Source of the DNA: Flavobacteriaceae bacterium
GTDB taxonomy: Bacteria; Bacteroidota; Bacteroidia; Flavobacteriales; Flavobacteriaceae
Direction: 5' to 3'
Length of the DNA stretch: 7,459 nucleotides
Assembly (NCBI GenBank): GCA_018674025.1
Contig: JABHBC010000110.1
Coordinates: 1 to 7,459 of the forward strand
Shown: one piece after another, positions 1 to 6,782 of the stretch
Layout of the letters: each line of letters opens with the position of its first letter
How positions within the stretch are numbered: the first letter of the stretch is position 1
The notes under the pieces: model-generated
Databases searched by the model: none
The model's input: the letters and a program-made list of their open reading frames with translations, nothing else
Told to the model about the DNA's origin: nothing
Position numbers and translations under genes: made by a program

Positions 1-592
1 AAAGCATAAATAAAGTTTGTAGGCTATCAGTCCAAATAATTGTCTTTATTCCCCCTTTGTTTGTGTAAATCCAAATCAATAAAACAGAAATAATAACAGT
101 CACAAAATATGGAACTCCCCATCTTTCAAAAACAAATTGTTGCAATACAATAGCGACTAAAAATAATCTAAATGAAGCTCCTAAAAGTCTTGAGATAAAG
201 AAATATACAGCACCAGTTTTATGAGCTGTGTAACCAAATCTGGTATTTAAATACTCATATATAGATGTAACATTTAATTTGTAGTAAACTGGCAGTAATA
301 CATTGCTAACAATTAGGTAACCAGCAAAATATCCTAAAACTACTTGTAAGTAGCTAAATTGTGAACTTTCAATCCATCCAGGAACTGAAATAAAAGTAAC
401 TCCAGAAAGAGAAGCACCGACCATTCCAAAAGCAACAAGATACCATGGAGCTTTTTTTCCAGCCTTAAAAAAATCTAAATTATTATCATTTTTGGAGGTT
501 AATGTAGAGATTAGCAACAATACACCAAAATACAATGAAATAACTATTAATATGTATCCTGAACTCATATATGTAAATATATCAAAATACAT
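1..592 (-). CDS. Sodium:solute symporter (SSS family), N-terminal part, runs off the left edge
   Basis: The first 197 codons of an integral membrane transporter that would couple Na+ entry to uptake of a small solute; the substrate cannot be told. The translation from 592 downward begins MYFDIFTYMSSGYILIVISL. Hydrophobic segments lie near residues 12-31, 51-70, 83-102, 127-150 and 161-177. The motif GASLSGVTFISVPGW (59-73) and the segment GGIKTIIWTDSLQTLFM (180-196) are typical of Bacteroidota SSS proteins, from family knowledge. The family is usually around 500 residues or more, so well over half lies outside the window. The start is uncertain: ATG at 592 gives eight extra residues, whereas ATG at 568 (residue 9, MSSGYILIV) fits family members that begin just before the first helix. 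It is transcribed divergently from recR. No Shine-Dalgarno box precedes either start. Confidence 0.93.
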   Translation of the reverse strand, partial: MYFDIFTYMSSGYILIVISLYFGVLLLISTLTSKNDNNLDFFKAGKKAPWYLVAFGMVGASLSGVTFISVPGWIESSQFSYLQVVLGYFAGYLIVSNVLLPVYYKLNVTSIYEYLNTRFGYTAHKTGAVYFFISRLLGASFRLFLVAIVLQQFVFERWGVPYFVTVIISVLLIWIYTNKGGIKTIIWTDSLQTLFML

Positions 593-596
593 ATTT

Positions 597-630
597 AAAA
601 GTTATATATATCATAATATAATTTAAACAA
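597..630 (-). promoter_or_regulatory. Candidate Bacteroidota-type promoter for the symporter
   Basis: Read on the minus strand, TTG at 630-628 is followed 23 nt later by TAACTTTT at 604-597. The known Bacteroidota primary sigma consensus is TTG (-33), 17-23 nt, then TAnnTTTG (-7), so the -7 box matches 7 of 8 positions and the spacing is at the upper limit. The box ends 4 nt before the ATG at 592. Transcription would therefore start at or very near that codon, or give a leader of about 24 nt if ATG at 568 is used. The region is so AT-rich that chance matches are expected. Confidence 0.35.
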
Positions 631-657
631 CATTTATAAAAACAATCATTTAATTTG

Positions 658-665
658 TAAGTTTG
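658..665 (+). promoter_or_regulatory. Candidate -7 element for recR (TAAGTTTG)
   Basis: TAAGTTTG fits the Bacteroidota -7 consensus TAnnTTTG at every fixed position. It ends only 4 nt before the recR ATG at 670, so the transcript would be leaderless or nearly so. A weaker overlapping alternative, TAATTTG with one base missing, sits at 651-657. I do not see a TTG at the proper -33 distance, so this is a suggestion only. Confidence 0.35.
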
Positions 666-669
666 TTTT

Positions 670-1287
670 ATGGAATTTTCTTCAAAATTAATTCAAAATG
701 CTGTTAATGAAATCTCACAGTTACCTGGTATTGGTAAAAGAACTGCTCTTAGGCTAGCATTACATATGTTAAGACAGCAAAAGACTCAAACAGAAGACTT
801 AGCCAATGCCTTAACATTGATGAGGAATAACATTAAATTTTGTAAGAATTGTCATAATATTTCTGATCTTGAAACTTGTGAAATTTGTGTCAACCCAAAA
901 AGAGATAACTCAATTATATGTGTAGTAGAGGATATAAGAGATGTAATGGCAATTGAAAGCACGAGTTCTTTTAAAGGTTTGTACCATGTTTTAGGAGGTA
1001 AGATATCTCCGATGGACGGAATTGGTCCTGATGATTTAAATATAACATCTCTAATTGATAAGGTTAAATCTGGATCAGTAAAAGAACTTATTTTTGCTCT
1101 CAGCTCTACAATGGAAGGAGATACTACTAATTTTTACATTTATAAACTTATAAATAAATTTGATGTTTTAACTTCTACTATAGCAAGAGGTGTATCCGTT
1201 GGTGATGATTTAGAATATGCTGATGAAATTACTTTAGGTAGAAGTATTACAAATAGAATTCCATTTGAAAGTTCAATTAAAATTTAG
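670..1287 (+). CDS. recR: Recombination mediator protein RecR
   Basis: RecR acts in the cytoplasm with RecO (and RecF) to load RecA onto SSB-coated single-stranded DNA during gap repair. The 205-residue length is normal for the family. A helix-hairpin-helix DNA-binding region covers roughly residues 8-34 with LPGIGKRTALRLA. A zinc finger follows with C58, C61, C70 and C73 (CX2C, 8 residues, CX2C). The Toprim domain starts at about residue 81 with SIICVVEDIRD, including E87, followed by HVLGGKISPMDGIGP (106-120) and ALSSTMEGDTT (143-153). The C-terminal motif ARGVSVGDDLEYADEITLG (172-190) is the usual RecR ending. The ATG at 670 gives the standard N-terminus. The glycosyltransferase begins 5 nt after the stop, so the two are probably co-transcribed, although no functional link is evident. 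Confidence 0.97.
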   Translation: MEFSSKLIQNAVNEISQLPGIGKRTALRLALHMLRQQKTQTEDLANALTLMRNNIKFCKNCHNISDLETCEICVNPKRDNSIICVVEDIRDVMAIESTSSFKGLYHVLGGKISPMDGIGPDDLNITSLIDKVKSGSVKELIFALSSTMEGDTTNFYIYKLINKFDVLTSTIARGVSVGDDLEYADEITLGRSITNRIPFESSIKI

Positions 1288-1292
1288 ACAAA

Positions 1293-2411
1293 TTGGTTTT
1301 ATCTGTAATTATTGTAAGCTATAATTCAAGTTCATTTCTTGAACTTTGTCTTTACAGTGTTCAGAAATCATTATCAAAAACTGATATTAAATCAGAAATT
1401 ATAGTTGTTGATAACTCCTCAAGTGATGATTCATGTAACATAATTAAAAACAAATACCCATCAGTATTACTGGTCGAAAATCAAACTAACATAGGCTTCT
1501 CTAAAGCTAATAATATTGGGGTAAGTAAATCTAGTGGTAAATACATATGTATTTTAAATCCTGATACAGTATTAAGTGAGGATACTTTTGCTAAAATTTT
1601 AAGATTTTATGAATCTACTATAAATGTTGGTTTTGTTGGATGTCATATGATTGACGGTACCGGTGTTTTTTTGAAAGAAAGTAAAAGAACTATTCCTAGT
1701 TTTTTTAGTTCATTTATGAAAATAATTGGTTTGTCTAAGTTTTATTATTCTAGTTTAAATAATGAACAAAGTGGTTGTGTTGATGTATTAGCTGGAGCAT
1801 TCATGTTTACTGAAAAGGCTATTTATGATAAAATTGATGGATTTGACGAGGAATATTTTATGTATGGAGAAGATATTGATCTTTGTTATAAAGCCTTAAA
1901 AAACGGTTATTCAAATTATTTTCTAGGAGATGTTAAAATAATTCATTTTAAGGGCGAGAGCACAGATAAAAATTTCACATATGTAAACAGGTTTTATAAT
2001 GCTATGTATATTTTTTACAAAAAACATTTTAATAATTTTCTAATCACTAAGTCAGTTGTGTGGATTTTGATAAAATTTTTAATTTATGTTAAAAGATTCT
2101 CTATAATTATTTCAACTAAATTTAACTCTCAAGAGAATGAGGTTGAATATGAAAATAAATTTTTAATAACTAATTCTTTATCTAACAAATTTGATTTTAA
2201 ATCTACAGTAATTAATATAAATCAACTAACAAATAAAAAAATCAAAAATTCATTATTATTATTTGATCTTAACACTATTTTGCTCTCTGATATTATTTAC
2301 CAATATGAGCATTTATCAAAAACTAATAATTTCAGAATTATTGTTCCCAATACAAATTTCTATATTGGAAGTGACAACAAGAACAAAAAAGGTCAAATAG
2401 TACATTTTTAG
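1293..2411 (+). CDS. Family 2 glycosyltransferase with TTG start
   Basis: A GT-A fold transferase predicted to move a sugar from a nucleotide-sugar donor during surface polysaccharide or glycan synthesis; donor and acceptor are unknown. The N-terminus LSVIIVSYNSSSFLELCL (3-20) is the GT2 hallmark. VVDNSS (38-43), LNPDTVL (88-94, the DxD-like metal site around D91), GAFMFTEKAI (168-177), GEDIDLCYKAL (192-202) and IIHFKGES (216-223) are the further conserved blocks. A hydrophobic stretch at about 249-274 may be a membrane anchor. Residues from about 275 to 372 match no domain I can name, but the ending FRIIVPNTNFYIGS resembles flavobacterial homologues as I remember them. The frame opens at 1281 after a stop and has no ATG or GTG before the conserved region, so TTG at 1293 is the only sensible start. 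It lies 5 nt after recR. Confidence 0.92.
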   Translation: MVLSVIIVSYNSSSFLELCLYSVQKSLSKTDIKSEIIVVDNSSSDDSCNIIKNKYPSVLLVENQTNIGFSKANNIGVSKSSGKYICILNPDTVLSEDTFAKILRFYESTINVGFVGCHMIDGTGVFLKESKRTIPSFFSSFMKIIGLSKFYYSSLNNEQSGCVDVLAGAFMFTEKAIYDKIDGFDEEYFMYGEDIDLCYKALKNGYSNYFLGDVKIIHFKGESTDKNFTYVNRFYNAMYIFYKKHFNNFLITKSVVWILIKFLIYVKRFSIIISTKFNSQENEVEYENKFLITNSLSNKFDFKSTVININQLTNKKIKNSLLLFDLNTILLSDIIYQYEHLSKTNNFRIIVPNTNFYIGSDNKNKKGQIVHF

Positions 2412-2490
2412 GTTAAAATAAATTATTGTCATCAACCCCTTTTTAAACGAATTTTACTTAATTTTGCATTTGAATAAAACCTGATATTAA
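2412..2490 (+). promoter_or_regulatory. Intergenic gap with a candidate promoter for the E2-exonuclease-FAH-cinA run
   Basis: This 79-bp gap is the only sizeable break between the glycosyltransferase and the next four packed genes. TAATTTTG at 2459-2466 matches the Bacteroidota -7 consensus TAnnTTTG fully and would place the transcription start about 20 nt before the ATG at 2491. No TTG lies 17-23 nt upstream of it; the nearest, at 2426-2428, is 30 nt away. I see no hairpin with a T-run that would terminate the upstream transcript, so read-through from recR remains possible. Confidence 0.45.
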
Positions 2491-3807
2491 ATGTCAAAAT
2501 TTGAATTAAAATTACCTAAAATGGGTGAGAGTGTTGCAGAAGCAACGATTACATCTTGGCTAAAAGAAATTGGTGATCAGATTGAGATGGATGAAGCTGT
2601 TTTAGAAATTGCAACTGATAAAGTTGACACTGAAGTTCCTTGTGAATTTGAAGGAGTGTTGATTGAAAAATGTTTCAATGTTGATGATGTCGTTCAGGTT
2701 GGTCAAACTATTGCAATTATTGAAGTATCCAATTCTGACTCTACAGAAGAAATAAATGATTCTAAAGAAATAGTAACTAATGTAGAAGAAACTACTCTAA
2801 ATGAAGTTATTTCAGAACCTGTTCCTACATATAATTTAAATGAATCTAAACCTCAAATTGATTTTAATAACTCTCAAAGATTCTTTTCTCCTTTAGTTAA
2901 GAGTATAATGAAAAAAGAAGGAATTCAATTAAAAGATTTAGAACATATAATAGGTTCTGGTAAAAATAATAGAATCAATAAAAATGATATATTAAAATAT
3001 CTAGAATCAAAAAATAGTTTAGTCAAACCACAATTAAATGAGAATAAATCAGATGATAATATTTATTTTCAATCGAATTCAAAACCTTCAAATCTTGATT
3101 CTGATGGTATAATCGAAATGTCTAGAATGGGAAAACTTGTTTCTAAGCATATGGTAGATTCATTAAATACATCTGCCCATGTTCAGTCCTTTATAGAAGT
3201 GGATGTAACAAATGTATGGAACTGGAGAAATAAAGTTAAATCTGATTTTGAGAAAAGAGAGGGTGAAAAACTTACTTTAACACCTATCTTTATGCAAGCA
3301 GTTTCCGTTGCTCTCAGAACATATCCAATGATGAATATTTCTGTAGATAACAACAATATTTTAGTGAAAAAGAATATAAATATCGGAATGGCAACATCTT
3401 TAGCAGATGGAAATTTAATCGTACCAGTCATAAAGTTTGCTGATAGATTGAACTTAGTTGGTATGACAAAATCTGTTAATGATCTAGCCCAACGAGCCAG
3501 AGCAGGTAAATTGAAACCTGACGATGTCCAAGATGGTACTTATACTGTAACAAACGTTGGTGTTTTTGGAAGTATAATGGGGACACCAATAATTAATCAA
3601 CCTCAAGTTGGAATTTTGGCTTTAGGAGCAATTAGAAAAATGCCTTCAGTAATTGAAACATCTGAAGGTGATTTTATTGGAATTAGAAATAAAATGTTTT
3701 TGTCACACTCTTATGATCATAGGGTTGTTAATGGTGGTTTAGGAAGTCAATTTATAAAATGCATTAAAGATTACTTGGAGTCATGGGACATTAATACGGA
3801 GATTTAA
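2491..3807 (+). CDS. 2-oxo acid dehydrogenase complex E2 (dihydrolipoyl acyltransferase)
   Basis: E2 forms the core of a 2-oxo acid dehydrogenase complex and passes an acyl group from E1 through a lipoyl arm to CoA. Residues 2-80 are a lipoyl domain with the attachment lysine K44 in EIATDKVDTEVP (39-50). A Ser/Asn/Glu-rich linker leads to a peripheral subunit-binding domain at about 131-171 (FSPLVKSIMKKEG to RINKNDILKYLE). A second linker precedes the catalytic domain, about 207-438, with YTVTNVGVFGS (351-361) and the active-site motif SYDHRVVNGG (407-416). H410 is the catalytic histidine; position 414 is Asn where most family members have Asp. The 438-residue, single-lipoyl architecture suits a branched-chain or generic Bacteroidota E2 and could also be a succinyltransferase, so I give no symbol. 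No E1 or E3 gene is in the window. Tandem TAA TAA stops end the gene. Confidence 0.94.
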   Translation: MSKFELKLPKMGESVAEATITSWLKEIGDQIEMDEAVLEIATDKVDTEVPCEFEGVLIEKCFNVDDVVQVGQTIAIIEVSNSDSTEEINDSKEIVTNVEETTLNEVISEPVPTYNLNESKPQIDFNNSQRFFSPLVKSIMKKEGIQLKDLEHIIGSGKNNRINKNDILKYLESKNSLVKPQLNENKSDDNIYFQSNSKPSNLDSDGIIEMSRMGKLVSKHMVDSLNTSAHVQSFIEVDVTNVWNWRNKVKSDFEKREGEKLTLTPIFMQAVSVALRTYPMMNISVDNNNILVKKNINIGMATSLADGNLIVPVIKFADRLNLVGMTKSVNDLAQRARAGKLKPDDVQDGTYTVTNVGVFGSIMGTPIINQPQVGILALGAIRKMPSVIETSEGDFIGIRNKMFLSHSYDHRVVNGGLGSQFIKCIKDYLESWDINTEI

Positions 3808-3821
3808 TAAAAATCAACTTA

Positions 3822-4598
3822 ATGAAATTAAACCTATCTAAACCAATTTGTTTTTTCGACCTAGAAACAACGGGAGTAAATATTTCCAAAGATAGAATAG
3901 TTGAAATATCGATTTTAAAAGTATTTCCATCTGGAAAAGAAGAGATACATACATGGTTAGTAAATCCTGAGATTAATATTCCTGATGAAGTTGTAGCAAT
4001 TCATGGAATTTCTAATGAAAAAGTTCAAGATTCTCCTACTTTTAAGGATTTAGCTAAAGAAATTCATCTTTTAATTAAAGACTCTGATTTAGGTGGATTT
4101 AATTCTAACAGGTTTGACATTCCACTTTTAGCAGAAGAAATGATTAGAGCTGATATTGATTTTAGTTTAAGAGGAAATAAATGTGTTGATGTTCAAAATA
4201 TATTTCATAAAAAAGAACAAAGAAACTTGTCAGCTGCTTATGAGTTTTATTGTAATAAGGAACTTATTGGAGCACACAGTGCAGAGTCAGATACAAAAGC
4301 AACTTATGAGATATTGAAAGCACAAGTTGAAAAATATGATGATTTAGAAAATAATATTTCTTTTTTATCAAATTTTAGTACAAGAAGTAAGTTTGCTGAC
4401 CTTGCTGGTTTTATTGTTTTTAACGAAAAAAATCAAGAATGTTTTTCATTTGGTAAGCATAAAGGGAAGTTAGTCCTAGATATTTTAAAAACAGATTCAG
4501 GTTATTTTAACTGGCTATTAAATGCAGATTTTCCACTTTACACTAAAAACACCCTAAAGTCCATAAAACTAAAATTGCTTAACAATAAGTTGTCATAA
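3822..4598 (+). CDS. DEDDh 3'-5' exonuclease (DnaQ/epsilon-like) with ExoX-like C-terminal domain
   Basis: A predicted cytoplasmic Mg2+-dependent 3'-5' exonuclease of 258 residues. The DEDDh set is complete: D13 and E15 in FFDLETTG (Exo I), D99 in GFNSNRFDIPLL (Exo II), and H152 with D157 in AHSAESDTKAT (Exo III). The exonuclease domain occupies about residues 8-170. The rest contains FSFGKHKGK (208-216) followed by SGYFNWLL (226-233), a pattern I associate with the C-terminal domain of exonuclease X-type proteins. It has neither a polymerase nor a UvrC-like endonuclease domain, so it is a stand-alone nuclease for repair or nucleic-acid turnover rather than the main replicative proofreader; this is inference. 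It starts 14 nt after the E2 stop and its own stop abuts the next ATG. Confidence 0.92.
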   Translation: MKLNLSKPICFFDLETTGVNISKDRIVEISILKVFPSGKEEIHTWLVNPEINIPDEVVAIHGISNEKVQDSPTFKDLAKEIHLLIKDSDLGGFNSNRFDIPLLAEEMIRADIDFSLRGNKCVDVQNIFHKKEQRNLSAAYEFYCNKELIGAHSAESDTKATYEILKAQVEKYDDLENNISFLSNFSTRSKFADLAGFIVFNEKNQECFSFGKHKGKLVLDILKTDSGYFNWLLNADFPLYTKNTLKSIKLKLLNNKLS

Positions 4599-5210
4599 AT
4601 GAAAATAATCTGTATCGGAAGAAACTATGCTGATCACATCAACGAGTTGAAAAATAACCGACCAACTGAGCCTGTAATATTTTTAAAAACAGACACTTCT
4701 GTAATTTTAAAAAATCAACCTTTTTTTATTCCAAATTTTAGTAATGATATTCATCATGAGGTCGAGGTTTTGATTAAGATAAAAAAGATTGGAAAACATA
4801 TTGATCCAAAATTTAGCCATAAGTACTATGATGAAATATCTTTAGGGATAGATTTTACCGCCAGAGATTTACAGTCAGAACTAAAATCTAAAGGATTGCC
4901 ATGGGAAAAATCAAAAGCATTTGATGGTTCTGCGTTGATTGGAAAATGGGTTGATAAATCGATTTTTAATGACGTTAATAATTTGAACTTTTCTCTTGAA
5001 TTAAACGGAAATTTAGCTCAAAAAGGTAGTACTAGTTTAATGTTATGGAGTATCGATGAGATAATTTCATATGTCTCTAAATATTTTACACTTAAAATTG
5101 GAGATGTTATATTTACTGGCACACCATCTGGAGTTGGACCAGTGAATATAAATGATCAATTAATTGGAAAAATTGAAGATGAAGAGTTTTTTAAGCTTAA
5201 AATAAAATAA
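4599..5210 (+). CDS. Fumarylacetoacetate hydrolase-family protein (acylpyruvase/FAHD1-like)
   Basis: A cytoplasmic Mg2+-dependent enzyme of the FAH superfamily, whose members hydrolyse or decarboxylate acylpyruvate-type diketo acids; the exact substrate cannot be read from sequence. At 203 residues it is the compact single-domain form, like FAHD1 and YcgM. Visible motifs are CIGRNYADHINEL (5-17, with H13 near the active site), HHEVEVLI (52-59, metal ligands E54 and E56), LGIDFTARDLQ (82-92, metal ligand D85), EKSKAFDGSALIG (103-115) and FTGTPSGVGP (172-181). The whole core is intact. The ATG follows the exonuclease stop with no gap, and the TAA overlaps the cinA ATG by one base. Translation is therefore probably coupled in the absence of Shine-Dalgarno boxes. 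Confidence 0.93.
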   Translation: MKIICIGRNYADHINELKNNRPTEPVIFLKTDTSVILKNQPFFIPNFSNDIHHEVEVLIKIKKIGKHIDPKFSHKYYDEISLGIDFTARDLQSELKSKGLPWEKSKAFDGSALIGKWVDKSIFNDVNNLNFSLELNGNLAQKGSTSLMLWSIDEIISYVSKYFTLKIGDVIFTGTPSGVGPVNINDQLIGKIEDEEFFKLKIK

Positions 5211-6457
5211 TGACTGCAGAAATAATTACAATCGGAGATGAGATTTTAATTGGTCAAACAATTGATACAAACTCAGCTTTTATCGCTAAGGAGTTTAATA
5301 AAATTGGTTTGTCTATAAATAGAATTTCTTCAATTATGGATAGAGAATTTGATATTCTAAATACTTTAAATTCATCTATTGATAACTCAGATATTGTAAT
5401 TGTTACAGGTGGCTTAGGTCCGACTAATGATGATATTACTAAAAAAACAATAGTTAAGTTTTTTGACGACTCTCTTGTAACTAATCAAGTTGTATTAGAT
5501 AATATTAAATTTATATGGAAAAAATATATAAAACAACCATTATTACAGGTTAATATAGACCAGTCTTTAGTTCCGTCTAAGTCTCATGTTTTTGTAAATA
5601 CAAAAGGTAGTGCACCTGGTTTATGGTTAAAAAAGAATAATACAATTTTTGTTTTTTTACCTGGAGTTCCTTTTGAAATGAAGGAATTGATTAAAAATAG
5701 TGTAATTCCAAAGATTTTGAATGAGTGTAACCTTCCTTATATAATTCATAAGACAATACTTACTTATGGTATGGGTGAGAGCAGTATAGCAGAGATTATA
5801 AAAGACTGGGAAAAATCACTACCCAGTGATATTAGTTTTGCTTACTTGCCAAGTCTTGGAAGAGTCAAGTTAAGACTTTCAACTAAAGGAAATGATTTAC
5901 AAAAAATAACAAATAACATTAATTCATATACACTCAAATTAATACCACTAATTGAGAACATATTTGTTGGTTATGAAGAAGGTGAATCTATTGAGAAATT
6001 AATTGCTAATAAATTAACTTCGAATAACTTGACAATTTCTTTTGCTGAAAGTTTTACTGGTGGAAAAATTTCTGATACTTTAGTCTCTGTCGCAGGTGCT
6101 TCGTCCTTTTTTAAAGGAAGTTTAGTTTGTTATTCAACAGCATCTAAAGTAAATAATTTGAACGTTGATAAGGATTTAATAGACAAATATTCTGTTGTCA
6201 GTAAAGAAGTAGTTGAATCTATGGCTTTAAATGTTAAAAAAATGTTTAATTCAGACTATTCTCTAGCAACAACTGGTAATGCAGGCCCTACCAAAGGAGA
6301 TTCTAACAAAGAAATTGGTACTGTTTACATAGGTATAGCTACTCCTGAAAAAGTTTTTTCATTTGATTTCAACTTCGGTAATTCTAGAGAAAGAGTTACG
6401 GGAAAGTCAGTTAATAAATCTCTTGAGCTTATATTAAAAGAATTATTAAAAAATTGA
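5210..6457 (+). CDS. cinA: CinA family protein: COG1058 domain plus nicotinamide-nucleotide amidase
   Basis: A two-domain CinA of 415 residues, the usual full length. The N-terminal molybdopterin-binding-like domain (about 1-170) shows EIITIGDEILIGQTIDTNS (4-22), TGGLGPTNDD (66-75), GSAPGLW (133-139) and LPGVPFEM (150-157). In studied homologues this domain has ADP-ribose pyrophosphatase-type activity. After a middle region to about 255, the C-terminal PncC-type domain has AESFTGGKISD (279-289, S281 in the catalytic position) and TTGNAGPTKGD (354-364). This domain deamidates nicotinamide mononucleotide to nicotinate mononucleotide for NAD recycling. The bacteria-wide name comes from competence induction, which is not implied here. 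AESF replaces the commoner AESC, which should not matter for catalysis. The ATG overlaps the FAH stop by one base. Confidence 0.96.
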   Translation: MTAEIITIGDEILIGQTIDTNSAFIAKEFNKIGLSINRISSIMDREFDILNTLNSSIDNSDIVIVTGGLGPTNDDITKKTIVKFFDDSLVTNQVVLDNIKFIWKKYIKQPLLQVNIDQSLVPSKSHVFVNTKGSAPGLWLKKNNTIFVFLPGVPFEMKELIKNSVIPKILNECNLPYIIHKTILTYGMGESSIAEIIKDWEKSLPSDISFAYLPSLGRVKLRLSTKGNDLQKITNNINSYTLKLIPLIENIFVGYEEGESIEKLIANKLTSNNLTISFAESFTGGKISDTLVSVAGASSFFKGSLVCYSTASKVNNLNVDKDLIDKYSVVSKEVVESMALNVKKMFNSDYSLATTGNAGPTKGDSNKEIGTVYIGIATPEKVFSFDFNFGNSRERVTGKSVNKSLELILKELLKN

Positions 6458-6473
6458 CATATAATATTTGTCA
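6455..6473 (+). repeat. Short inverted repeat at the cinA stop
   Basis: TGACA at 6455-6459, which contains the cinA stop codon, is mirrored by TGTCA at 6469-6473, with a further AT pairing inside the loop. As RNA it would be a weak AU-rich hairpin without a following U-tract, so I do not call it a terminator. It could be chance. Confidence 0.3.
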
Positions 6474-6482
6474 TATATCAAA

Positions 6483-6496
6483 GAATTTGTAAATTC
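6483..6496 (+). promoter_or_regulatory. 14-bp palindrome in the rpmB leader
   Basis: GAATTTGTAAATTC is an inverted repeat with 6-base arms around GT, lying 42 bp before the rpmB ATG. It is directly followed by the only GC-richer patch of the 81-bp gap (TCGCACCTCG, 6495-6504). It could be a protein-binding site, part of a promoter or a small leader hairpin (5 bp with a TGTA loop). A further TAAATTTA at 6524-6531 resembles the -7 consensus at 7 of 8 positions. The function is unknown. Confidence 0.3.
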
Positions 6497-6538
6497 GCAC
6501 CTCGTAATTAAGAATATTTATAATAAATTTATAAGATT

Positions 6539-6775
6539 ATGTCTAGAATTTGTGAATTAACAGGTAAAACAGGAATGGTAGGAAACAATGTTTCTAAATC
6601 CCTTAATAGAACTAAGCGTAAATTTGATGCTAATCTTATTAAAAAACGTTTTTATATTCCTGAGGAAGATAAGTGGATATCATTAAAAATTTCTACTTCA
6701 GCTCTCAAAACAATAAATAGAATTGGAATTTCTGCTGCTTTGAAAGATGCAAGAAGTAAAGGTTTTTTAAAATAA
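6539..6775 (+). CDS. rpmB: 50S ribosomal protein bL28
   Basis: A small basic component of the large ribosomal subunit, 78 residues. MSRICELTGKTGMVGNNVSKS at the start, TKRKFDANL (24-32) and KRFYIPEEDKWISLKIS (36-52) are diagnostic of bL28. SALKTINRIGI (54-64) closes the conserved core. Only one cysteine (C5) remains, so this is the non-zinc-binding form. The ATG at 6539 gives the canonical N-terminus. It leads a three-gene ribosomal cluster, with rpmG 7 nt downstream, and is 81 bp after cinA, enough for its own promoter. The leader has a palindrome but no Shine-Dalgarno box. Confidence 0.98.
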   Translation: MSRICELTGKTGMVGNNVSKSLNRTKRKFDANLIKKRFYIPEEDKWISLKISTSALKTINRIGISAALKDARSKGFLK

Positions 6776-6782
6776 TTAAAAG

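Noticed and set aside
3183..3431. Minus-strand open frame of 82 codons inside the E2 gene
   Set aside because: It lies wholly antisense within the conserved E2 catalytic domain, resembles no family and is explained by low stop-codon density on that strand.
6454..6459. TTGACA resembling a sigma-70 -35 box at the cinA stop
   Set aside because: No -10 box follows at 16-18 nt; the TATAAT lies only a base or so away, and the Bacteroidota primary sigma factor uses a different consensus.
6455..6473. Transcription terminator after cinA
   Set aside because: The inverted repeat is short, AU-rich and has no T-tract, unlike the clear terminator at 7152-7183.
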